From: Bacteroidales bacterium
GTDB taxonomy: Bacteria; Bacteroidota; Bacteroidia; Bacteroidales; UBA7960
Length of the DNA stretch: 33,532 nucleotides
Assembly: GCA_007118135.1 (NCBI GenBank)
Contig: SKSE01000332.1
Location: 1-33,532, forward strand
Direction of reading: 5' to 3'
Shown: one piece after another, positions 1 through 8,170 of the stretch
How positions within the stretch are numbered: the first letter of the stretch is position 1
How the letters are laid out: the number at the start of each line of letters is the position of its first letter
The notes under the pieces: generated by a model
Database searches by the model: none
What the model was told of the DNA's origin: nothing
The model's input: only the letters and a program-made list of their open reading frames with translations
Program-made: the position numbers and the translations under genes

Positions 1-2
1 AT

Positions 3-545
3 CTTGAACCGGGTCCGCAAACCACTAAGATCCTGGTTTTGTTATCGGCCTGTTATGTGGCTTTTTCCATCGGCGCCAACAATGTGGCCAATGCTGCCGG
101 ACCTATTGCCGGGATGATGATAAACGAACTGGGTATTGATGCTACTGACGAAAACAGCTTCACTCTTATTGCCATTATGGCAACATTGCTCATTGCCCCA
201 TGTTTTGCCATCGGAAGTTCGCTCATGGGATTCAGAATTGTAAATGCCACAGGAAAAGGAATTGTGCAGTTTGGTGAAAAGGGAGCCATAGCTATATCAG
301 TTGTTACCGCATCACTTTTGCTGCTGGCATCTGTAACCAAAGGAATTCCCACATCGCTGGTACAGTTGAATACCTTTGCCATTATGGCCCTGAGTATTTC
401 AAAAACCGGATGGAAAAAGACAGTTCTGCACGGCACTATCCACAAGTTCTGGATGGTTTGGCTGGTGGCGCCTGTTTTTTCTTTCCTGCTTTGCTATATC
501 TTGTTAAATCTGGCAGGGTATTATGGTTTGCTTTTTTCCTTCTAA
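3..545 (+). CDS. Inorganic phosphate transporter (PiT family), C-terminal part; 5' end outside window
   Basis: Open frame runs from the window edge. Contains the PiT signature SIGANNVANAAGPIAGM and a second repeat (SKTGWKKTV), with multiple hydrophobic helices. Confidence 0.85.
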   Translation, partial: LEPGPQTTKILVLLSACYVAFSIGANNVANAAGPIAGMMINELGIDATDENSFTLIAIMATLLIAPCFAIGSSLMGFRIVNATGKGIVQFGEKGAIAISVVTASLLLLASVTKGIPTSLVQLNTFAIMALSISKTGWKKTVLHGTIHKFWMVWLVAPVFSFLLCYILLNLAGYYGLLFSF

Positions 546-603
546 AGTATAGTTCTTCAGAAATTTGACTGAAATTTCGTAGTATTAAATCAATTATTTT
601 TTT

Positions 604-626
604 TAAATTTGCAACACGGTTGCAAA
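604..626 (+). promoter_or_regulatory. Putative promoter -7 element (TAAATTTG) overlapped by palindromic operator TTTGCAAC-ACG-GTTGCAAA upstream of znuA-like gene
   Basis: TAAATTTG at 604-611 fits the Bacteroidetes TAnnTTTG consensus. A perfect 8-bp inverted repeat with 3-nt spacer lies at 608-626. No well-spaced -33 TTTG was found. Confidence 0.45.
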
Positions 627-734
627 AACTACAGAAAAAGCATCTTGTCTTAAAGTCCTTATAGTACAGATTATCCATTAACTTTCGACCATAATTATTA
701 AACCGGGTATACCCAAAGATTAAGCACAGATATT

Positions 735-1616
735 ATGAAAAGTATGAATAGGTTCAAGTACATTTTTTTGTCATCGCTTCTGGCATTCACACTGGCAGGA
801 TGCGCAGAAAGAGAATCCCGTGAAAACATTGTCTCAGTGAGCATTGCCCCCCTGCATTATTTTGTGGATCGGCTTACAGATGAAGCACTTGAGGTAAATG
901 TAATGGTACCCCAGGGAGCCAGTCATGGTACATATTCACCCACTGCCCGTCAGATGCAGAAACTGTCTGATTCCGAAATATATTTTCAGGTTCCTTCGCT
1001 GGGATATGAGCAGGCATTTATCCGCAGGCTCAATGAATTGAATCCTGGAATTAAACACGTTGACCTTGGAAATTATATAGAACTGATTCGTGGGGAACGC
1101 ATTGATCATGGAGATCATTTTCATGAGGGTGGAATTGACCCCCATATATGGATGTCGCCTAAAGTAATGCTGGAACTGTTACCTGTGCTACGCGATGCAA
1201 TTGTGGAAATATATCCTGAACTGGAACCAACAATCGATGAGAACTATATTTATGTGTTTGCCGATGTGGAGAAAATGCACTTTGAAATTCAGGAAGTTGT
1301 CGAAAATTTAAGCCAGCGCCGATTTATGATTTTCCATCCTGCTCTTACTTATCTGGCGCGTGATTATAACCTGGAACAGGTTTCCATTGAACATGAAGGT
1401 AAAGAACCCTCTCCGGCCCAGTTAAGTCATCTGATCAGGCATGCAAAGGCTGAAAATATACCGGTAATTTTTATCCAGGAGGAGTATGACGTTCGAAATG
1501 CGCAGCTTGTGGCTCAAGAGACGGGAGCTGAAGTTGTTCAGATAAAACCCCTGGCCTATGACTGGCTTAATGAAATGGAAAAACTTTCCCAGAATTTAAA
1601 TATTTATTTGCGATGA
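735..1616 (+). CDS. znuA: Metal (zinc) ABC transporter substrate-binding lipoprotein, ZnuA-like
   Basis: Lipobox LAGC. ZnuA/TroA family pattern (VSIAPLHYFVDRL, MVPQGASHGTYSPTARQMQKL, GIDPHIWMSP, FHPALTYLARDY, EEYDVRNAQLVAQETGAEVV). Overlaps an ATPase gene by 4 bp. Confidence 0.87.
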   Translation: MKSMNRFKYIFLSSLLAFTLAGCAERESRENIVSVSIAPLHYFVDRLTDEALEVNVMVPQGASHGTYSPTARQMQKLSDSEIYFQVPSLGYEQAFIRRLNELNPGIKHVDLGNYIELIRGERIDHGDHFHEGGIDPHIWMSPKVMLELLPVLRDAIVEIYPELEPTIDENYIYVFADVEKMHFEIQEVVENLSQRRFMIFHPALTYLARDYNLEQVSIEHEGKEPSPAQLSHLIRHAKAENIPVIFIQEEYDVRNAQLVAQETGAEVVQIKPLAYDWLNEMEKLSQNLNIYLR

Positions 1617-2350
1617 GCAAACCCCTGGCCATACTGGAAAATGTTACTACCGGTTATTTTTCGGAAGTTGTGCTGAAAAATGTGAACCTGGAAATTTTCC
1701 CCAACGACTTTGTTGGTGTTATCGGACCCAATGGCGGTGGAAAAACCACTATGATCAAGGTTTTGCTGGGTATTCTGCCCCTTTTTAAGGGCAAAGTGAC
1801 TTTTCCGCAAGGCAAACTCAATATGGGTTATTTGCCACAGATTTCACAGATTGATAAGAGTTTTCCCATAACCGTTAGAGATCTTGTGGGCTCAGGCCTT
1901 AAAGCTGAAAAGAGTTGGTTCCCACATCTCACATCAAAACAAAAAACACTGGTTAACAAAATGCTGGATGAGGCAGGATTAATTAGCCTGGCATCAAAAC
2001 CCATTGGTGAATTATCGGGTGGACAAACCCAAAAGGCTTTTTTATGCCGGGCGCTTATCAACGAGCCCCAATTGCTTATACTTGATGAACCCAATACTTT
2101 TGTAGATAAGGGTTTCGAACAGGAATTATACCGCTGGCTGAAGGAGTTGAATAAGAAAATGGCCATTTTACTGGTATCGCATGATATCGGCACCATATCT
2201 CCTATGGTTAAAACCATTGCCTGTGTAAATGGAACCCTGCATTATCATCCTTCCAACCAGCTTACTGAAGACCTTTTGAAAGTTTATAATTGTCCCGTTG
2301 ATATAATCGCCCACGGTCCCCTACCTCACAGGGTTTTAAAGGAACATTAA
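1613..2350 (+). CDS. znuC: Metal ABC transporter ATP-binding protein, ZnuC-like
   Basis: Walker A GPNGGGKTT, signature LSGGQ, Walker B LLILDEP, H-loop SHD. Operon context with SBP and permease. Confidence 0.87.
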   Translation: MSKPLAILENVTTGYFSEVVLKNVNLEIFPNDFVGVIGPNGGGKTTMIKVLLGILPLFKGKVTFPQGKLNMGYLPQISQIDKSFPITVRDLVGSGLKAEKSWFPHLTSKQKTLVNKMLDEAGLISLASKPIGELSGGQTQKAFLCRALINEPQLLILDEPNTFVDKGFEQELYRWLKELNKKMAILLVSHDIGTISPMVKTIACVNGTLHYHPSNQLTEDLLKVYNCPVDIIAHGPLPHRVLKEH

Positions 2351-2352
2351 AT

Positions 2353-3195
2353 ATGAGCGAAGTTTTCTCCATCCTGGAGTATGCCTTTTTTCGTAATGCG
2401 TTGGTCGCTGCCCTGTTAACCAGTTTACTTGCAGCCATGGTGGGTACCTATATTGTTTCCCGAAAAATTGTTTTCATTAGCGGAGGTATTACCCATGCAT
2501 CTTTTGGTGGCATAGGCATGGCGTATTTTTTTGGTTTGAATCCTTTGGTGGGTGCAGCCATATTTGCCATTTTTTCAGCAACCGGTATCGAATGGATATC
2601 GCAAAAGGGTAAAGTGCGCGAAGACAGTGCCATTGCCATACTTTGGTCACTGGGTATGGCACTGGGTATTATTTTTGTATTTATGACACCGGGCTATACC
2701 CCCAACCTAATGAGTTTTCTCTTTGGAAGCATCCTTTCAGTGGGGAAAGCCGAACTTTACCTTTTGCTGGTTTTCTTTGTTTTAACCCTGATGTTTTTTA
2801 TCATATTTTTCCGACCTGTGGTGTATACTGCATTTGATCCCGAATTTGCAAGGATAATGGGGATTCCTGTGGCATTTTTTCGATATACCATGTCGGTTAT
2901 CATTGCGGTTGCTATTGTCATCAGTATCCGTACGGTAGGTATTATATTGGTACTGAGTCTGTTTACGATTCCTCAGATCACAGCAATGCTGTTTACCCGT
3001 GATTTTGCCAAAATAATCCCACTGGCAGCATTATGGGGTACACTGGGTTCCTTGTCAGGTTTGTTTTTTTCCTATTTCTTCAACATACCCTCAGGGGCAG
3101 CCATTATCTTTTTCCTTACTATTCAGTTTCTGATACTCAAGGGTTTTGTCATGGCCCGCGATTTCTTCAGAAGGGATGAGAAAGTTCTTGAATAG
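2353..3195 (+). CDS. znuB: Metal ABC transporter permease, ZnuB/ABC-3 family
   Basis: ABC-3 family features (SRKIVFISGGITHASFGGIGMAYFFG, SIRTVGIILVLSLFTIPQITA). Multiple TM segments, 2-bp gap to the ATPase gene. Confidence 0.87.
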   Translation: MSEVFSILEYAFFRNALVAALLTSLLAAMVGTYIVSRKIVFISGGITHASFGGIGMAYFFGLNPLVGAAIFAIFSATGIEWISQKGKVREDSAIAILWSLGMALGIIFVFMTPGYTPNLMSFLFGSILSVGKAELYLLLVFFVLTLMFFIIFFRPVVYTAFDPEFARIMGIPVAFFRYTMSVIIAVAIVISIRTVGIILVLSLFTIPQITAMLFTRDFAKIIPLAALWGTLGSLSGLFFSYFFNIPSGAAIIFFLTIQFLILKGFVMARDFFRRDEKVLE

Positions 3196-3210
3196 GAAAT
3201 TCCGGAAATA

Positions 3211-6200
3211 TTATTTCAATACTATCATTTTGCCTGAATAAACGTTTCCTTCCTCAAGGTAAATGCGGAATAAGTATATGCCACTATCAAACTGAGATGC
3301 ATCCCATGTTATGGTACGCTGCCCCGATTCCATGAATTTTTGATTTGCAAGTAAAGCAACCTCGCGACCCGATACATCATATACTTTGATATTCACCTTT
3401 TGGGCAGTGTTCAGATGAAAACTGATATGGGTGATATCCCTGAATGGATTGGGGAAATTCTGCAATCCCTGCTGCAAAGGAAGTTCGTTAATAATCTCTT
3501 CCACGGAAGTGGTAACATCAAATTCATCTTCTCCACCTGCCTGCCAGTACCTTGCAGCAAACTCCTGGAAATATTCATTGGCAACCCGCGGATTATGTAT
3601 AATGACAATATTTTCGTCGTTGGTAAAGTTGGCATTCGCCGACCAGTTATGCGAACCGGTAATTACCTTTGAATCCAGACTACCATCTAATCCATCGATG
3701 ATAGCATATTTATGGTGCAACAAACCGAAGGCTGCCTGTGAAAAATGATGCACATCGGCCCATGCACTAAGGTAGACAAATTCGCTTCCCTGTTCGGCTA
3801 TTGAACCAATGGCTCCACGAACACTAACCCCTTCATCAAATTTCGAGCGCATGGTGTTGCTGATGGAGCGTCTTGTTATCAGATTCAGTGCAAGATCAAT
3901 ACTCGCTTCTGCAGTTGTTAATGTGCGATTGATCTGCGCTTCCGCATTGGCCTGCGGGCTGAAATACAACTCAATTTTGGTTTCGTCTTCTCCAATCCAA
4001 AATATGGTTGGGTTTACAATCGATTTTTCATAACTGAAAAGTGCCTGACCGGGATTAAAGGCCCCTGATTCGCCGCCCCACATCTGGTTGAACTCACGAA
4101 GGTAAGCCCTTGCAAAAGCAACATCCTGGATGACTACCATATTCTGAAACTGACTGTATGTACCCTGATCGGTAGAATTCCAGGAACTGGTAATAGCAAA
4201 TGATAGCGCAGGATCACTGTGATTGGCATCAAATACCGCAAATTTATTGTGCATTTGTGCCGTTCCCAGGCTTTGCACTGCTTTTACACCGGCAGCATAA
4301 AGCTGGGTTACAATTTCATTGGTGCTTCCTGTATGTCCTGAAACAATTACCCGGATATCTACACCTCGGTTGTGAGCTTCGATTATTTCGGCTGCAATAT
4401 TCTGACCCACTGTGCCACTGATATTATAAAAGGCAAATTCAGCGGTTTGTTCTACCGCCTGAATATATTCAATCAGTTTTTCACTCAAATCGATATTCTG
4501 ATCGGCTTCGCGAAAAGTTGCCAGCTCATGTACCACATCCTTATTGAAAAAAGTCAGGATTTCGCCGGTTGTTCCTGCCGGAGAACCTGTAGATGTAATG
4601 TACAGGTTGGTAGCACTGGTATCGGCATCAAATGCTGAACGCAACTGCACCTTATAAATGGTGGCGGGATCCAGGTTTGATATAGTAAGGTTGTGATGGG
4701 TTTTGTGAGCTTCATCCATTACACCGCCCATTTCCAGTGCCGGTGTGGTTCCGTAACGGATTTCCGAATGACCGGCATGGAGGGTTTCCCACGCTAAACT
4801 GATGGAACTTGATGTAGCTGATACTTCATAGGGAGGTGCAGAAATAATTATTGGGCCACTTAATATTTCTATATCATCAGTGAACCTGGGAAGAATCTGA
4901 TGGGTATCTTGAAAACGACCCACAGCCCCGGTAACTTCCACAGGTCCGTTGGGAATAACCGTGCCCGGCAGATTGGTGTTTTCAACCACCCGTAGTTCTC
5001 CTTCGCCAGTTGCATCATTTATCACATAATTTGTTCCCCCTGCAAATGTACCTGTAGCATCAAATTCCAGTTCAGAAATTTTTGCCAGTAACCCTTCATA
5101 GCCTCCCGTGTTCATTTGTTCAATGGTAATTTCAATGGGTTCAATTTCCTTGTTCGATTCGGGGAATATCTCAAAATAACTGTCATTGACAATTTGTAGC
5201 ATATTATTAAAATTACCCATCTCACCTGTCAGTACGATGGAGTCGCCAATGACGATATCAATGAGCCATTCATCGCGCATTAGCTCATAGTTAAACCATG
5301 CAATCCCGCCGGTTTCGTCCTGCAGATAAACCGGACCGGCAAACTGACTTGCAACCGTTACCCATCCTGTAATGGTAACTTCTGTACCCTGCGGTAACCG
5401 ACGTGCATCAACAATGGGTACGGGTTGACTTGTATCGAGTGTTTCAGCAGTGAGGTTTATGATGAATTGTTCATTTTCAGGATCATTGGTTGTTAAGCTG
5501 ATGGTTCCGGTATTGATACCCGGTACATCAGATTCATATTCCAGAATAAAGCTGGCGGTTTCAAGGTATTCAAGTGTAATAATCAGGTCACCGTCAACAG
5601 AGTATCCCTCTCCGCTGATTACGAAATCAGAAATTACAAGATCTTCCTGACCGGTATTACGCAATTGCAACAAGGCAGAAGCATTACCGGTATTGGGACC
5701 GAAATCGAATGTGCTGCCGTTAGGGTAGGGAATCTCATTGATACGGAATAAAAGCGACGGCTCTTCACTGGTTTCGATGTAACTGCTTATGAGCACATCA
5801 TCAATATTGATACGGTTTCCTGCAGTTCGTGAAAATCTTAATCTCACGTTTTCTTCAATACTTCCGGCAATAGTGTATTGTGTCAGTTCAGATCCCAGGC
5901 TAATGGCATTGCCTAGTGGATACCAGTTTTCTCCACTATCTTCAGAGTAACTCACTTGAACAGCACCTCCGCTATCATTACTGAAATTGGCGGCATAAAA
6001 AGATATCTCACTAAGACCCAATGGGTAATCAAATTCCATTTCTATGTAACCATCTTGAATACGGGCCGATTTAAGTCCATTTTTTTTGTCACCGGCAAGG
6101 GTGCCTATTAACGCTCCGCTAAACATCCATTCACCGGTTGATAGTTCAATGGAAAAAGGTGCATAGGTAATTTTTGAACCTTCCTCAAAGCTTTCAAAAA

Positions 6201-6270
6201 GCTGGGCTTGAAGCGTAAATACAAATGATAAAAAAATCAGTAATAAAATCAATGGAGAGATAATTCTCAT
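3211..6270 (-). CDS. T9SS-secreted multidomain phospholipase D-like protein (two HKD motifs) with choice-of-anchor/OB-fold/FN3-like N-terminal modules
   Basis: Signal peptide MRIISPLILLLIFLSFVFTLQAQ. HKD motifs HNKFAVFD (4228-4251) and HHKYAIID (3694-3717). OB-like segment VTITGWVTVASQFAGPVYLQDETGGIAWF. Type A sorting domain (QNFPNPFRDITHISF...GIYLFRIYLEEGNVYSGKMIVLK). Confidence 0.88.
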   Translation of the reverse strand: MRIISPLILLLIFLSFVFTLQAQLFESFEEGSKITYAPFSIELSTGEWMFSGALIGTLAGDKKNGLKSARIQDGYIEMEFDYPLGLSEISFYAANFSNDSGGAVQVSYSEDSGENWYPLGNAISLGSELTQYTIAGSIEENVRLRFSRTAGNRINIDDVLISSYIETSEEPSLLFRINEIPYPNGSTFDFGPNTGNASALLQLRNTGQEDLVISDFVISGEGYSVDGDLIITLEYLETASFILEYESDVPGINTGTISLTTNDPENEQFIINLTAETLDTSQPVPIVDARRLPQGTEVTITGWVTVASQFAGPVYLQDETGGIAWFNYELMRDEWLIDIVIGDSIVLTGEMGNFNNMLQIVNDSYFEIFPESNKEIEPIEITIEQMNTGGYEGLLAKISELEFDATGTFAGGTNYVINDATGEGELRVVENTNLPGTVIPNGPVEVTGAVGRFQDTHQILPRFTDDIEILSGPIIISAPPYEVSATSSSISLAWETLHAGHSEIRYGTTPALEMGGVMDEAHKTHHNLTISNLDPATIYKVQLRSAFDADTSATNLYITSTGSPAGTTGEILTFFNKDVVHELATFREADQNIDLSEKLIEYIQAVEQTAEFAFYNISGTVGQNIAAEIIEAHNRGVDIRVIVSGHTGSTNEIVTQLYAAGVKAVQSLGTAQMHNKFAVFDANHSDPALSFAITSSWNSTDQGTYSQFQNMVVIQDVAFARAYLREFNQMWGGESGAFNPGQALFSYEKSIVNPTIFWIGEDETKIELYFSPQANAEAQINRTLTTAEASIDLALNLITRRSISNTMRSKFDEGVSVRGAIGSIAEQGSEFVYLSAWADVHHFSQAAFGLLHHKYAIIDGLDGSLDSKVITGSHNWSANANFTNDENIVIIHNPRVANEYFQEFAARYWQAGGEDEFDVTTSVEEIINELPLQQGLQNFPNPFRDITHISFHLNTAQKVNIKVYDVSGREVALLANQKFMESGQRTITWDASQFDSGIYLFRIYLEEGNVYSGKMIVLK

Positions 6271-6433
6271 AGCTAATATTTGGTTTGTTCTTCTGTGAGG
6301 TGGTCAAATTGTTTTCATTTACAAAATTGGGGAAAATAATTGAACGAATAACAATAATTGAACAGGTTCTAAAAAGTGTTTATCCAAATTTTTGTCAAAG
6401 TTTGACGGTATTACAAAATACAATTGAAAAGCC

Positions 6434-6461
6434 TTTGTGAGAAATATTTATGCTATATTTG
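6434..6461 (+). promoter_or_regulatory. Putative Bacteroidetes-type sigma-A promoter (TTTG-N16-TATATTTG)
   Basis: TTTG at 6434-6437 and TATATTTG at 6454-6461. Located 65 bp upstream of the 82-aa ORF. The spacer is slightly short. Confidence 0.4.
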
Positions 6462-6525
6462 GTCAATATAATTCTGAATTTCCTTTGTAAAATCAGTAAT
6501 AAGCCAAAATACAGGAGAAATTAAT

Positions 6526-6774
6526 ATGACAGAAAAAAATAATGTAGTTCCGGTTGAGATTTTTATGGGAATCGTGTGGGAAGCCGAAATGTTAAAGAAC
6601 CTTCTGGAAAATGAAGGCATAAAAGCTTACATTAAAGATGATATCATAGGAACCATTGCGCCATTCTATACCACTCCAGGATTGGGATCTGTAAAACTTA
6701 TTGTTTCAAGCGATGATTATGAGAAGGCCAGGGAAATTGTAGCTGAGTTTGAAAAAAACAGGTCTGAAAAATAA
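6526..6774 (+). CDS. DUF2007-like small protein (putative signal transducing protein)
   Basis: 82 aa. Pattern of VPVEIFMGIVWEAEMLKNLLENEGIKAYIKDD...GSVKLIVSSDDYEKAREIVAEFEK resembles DUF2007 proteins. Confidence 0.75.
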   Translation: MTEKNNVVPVEIFMGIVWEAEMLKNLLENEGIKAYIKDDIIGTIAPFYTTPGLGSVKLIVSSDDYEKAREIVAEFEKNRSEK

Positions 6775-6811
6775 ACTGAAGTAAGTGTAATTCCCATCAA
6801 ATCAATAATCT

Positions 6812-7645
6812 ATGGCAAAAAAGAAACTGATCTACAGCGGAAAGTCAAAAGATGTATTTGACATAACAGAAGGCCCCTATGCCGGTAAGTACCTGCTTTT
6901 ATTTAAAGACGGAGCAACAGGGTATATGGAAAACGGCAAGCCGGTTTTTGATCCGGGTTACGATACGGTGGTTGGCGAAATTCCCGGGAAAGGTGCTATT
7001 GCATGCAGATTTGCAACTTATTTCTTCAGGCTTCTGAAAGAAAATGGTATCCCATCACACTATATTGACACCATTAGCGATACAGAAATGGTAGTTGAAC
7101 CGGCTACCCCGCTGAGCATGGCTGTTGAAGCGCCTGAATTTCCGGGTTCGGCCCCTCTGCTTAACCTTGAATTCACCTGGAGAAACAATGCCACAGGCAG
7201 TTTCTGGAGAAGATACCCCTTTGCGCAGCCCTGTAAAAACCTACACAAGGTTGTTGAGGCATGGACAAAGGGCGATGTTGATGTTCTTATTACTATGGAA
7301 GCACTTGAAGAAACCGGGGCAATGACCAAAGATGAAATCCTGCATAGTGTTGAACTTGTTAAAAATATAGCTGAAATAGTTTCGCAGGAATTCTCATCCA
7401 AAGATCTTCATGTTATTGACGGAAAATTTGAACTGGGCAGATTGAAATACGGTGATGGCAAAATTGTGATCATCGATGAGATTTCGCCCGATGTGTTGCG
7501 CGTTTGCAAAGGTTATGCTCCCGATGAAAATGGCAATTGCACTGTTTTCAGGCAGTGTGCGGTTACAAATTATGCTGAGGATAAAAGAACCATCAAAAAC
7601 AAAAATCAGGTTAAAGCGGCTGATTTTATTGATATTTTTCTTTAG
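6812..7645 (+). CDS. purC: Phosphoribosylaminoimidazolesuccinocarboxamide synthase (SAICAR synthetase) family, divergent type
   Basis: KLIYSGKSKDVFDI, FKDGATGY, GKGAIACRFATYFFRLLKENGIPSHYID, WRNNATGSFWRRY, VIDGKFELGRLKYGDGKIVIIDEISPDVLRV: SAICAR synthetase motifs. Confidence 0.8.
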   Translation: MAKKKLIYSGKSKDVFDITEGPYAGKYLLLFKDGATGYMENGKPVFDPGYDTVVGEIPGKGAIACRFATYFFRLLKENGIPSHYIDTISDTEMVVEPATPLSMAVEAPEFPGSAPLLNLEFTWRNNATGSFWRRYPFAQPCKNLHKVVEAWTKGDVDVLITMEALEETGAMTKDEILHSVELVKNIAEIVSQEFSSKDLHVIDGKFELGRLKYGDGKIVIIDEISPDVLRVCKGYAPDENGNCTVFRQCAVTNYAEDKRTIKNKNQVKAADFIDIFL

Positions 7646-8170
7646 TATCGAACGATATACCCCACTTACTTCATAAATTTCAATCTTCTGATATCAGTTC
7701 GGTATATCTATGATTTTATTGATATACCGCAGAAAGACCTTTTAATAATGAGTTAAATCGTATGTGATAAAAAAGTTTACCGACATATTACCGGGAAATT
7801 TTTAAATATGATATACTAATTGTTTTTGTGGTTTGGCTTCTGATGTTATTTTTCGAAATGCAGTTGGTTGAAATAAGTTTATAAAATTTCCGTTTTTTAG
7901 GGTGTCCTGTTTTAATGAATAACAGGATGTATTTGTAAATATTTTTGTATATAGTGTCACTACTTTTAAATTATTTAATGTTATGGCTTTAGGGAAAATA
8001 CTCCGGATTTCACCAAATACCGGAAATGACCTTTAATTATTATAGAAATTGGATGTATATAAAAAAAGAATTAATTCAAACCGGTATATTTGCAAAAAAT
8101 TTGAAAGCACTATTGCCGCGGTATTCAAAAACGATAAATTATATTCAGACAATTAAACAAACTCTTTAAT

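Noticed and set aside
53-445. 130-aa minus-strand ORF opposite the PiT gene
   Set aside because: Shadow ORF antisense to a clearly recognisable PiT coding frame.
436-678. 80-aa minus-strand ORF
   Set aside because: Overlaps the PiT 3' end and the putative znu promoter/operator; no recognisable domain and low-complexity AT-driven sequence.
3400-4638. Several plus-strand ORFs (for example 3431-3748, 3809-4033, 4372-4638)
   Set aside because: All antisense to the PLD-like gene, whose frame contains two HKD motifs and a sorting domain.
7060-7401. 113-aa minus-strand ORF
   Set aside because: Antisense shadow of the purC-like gene.
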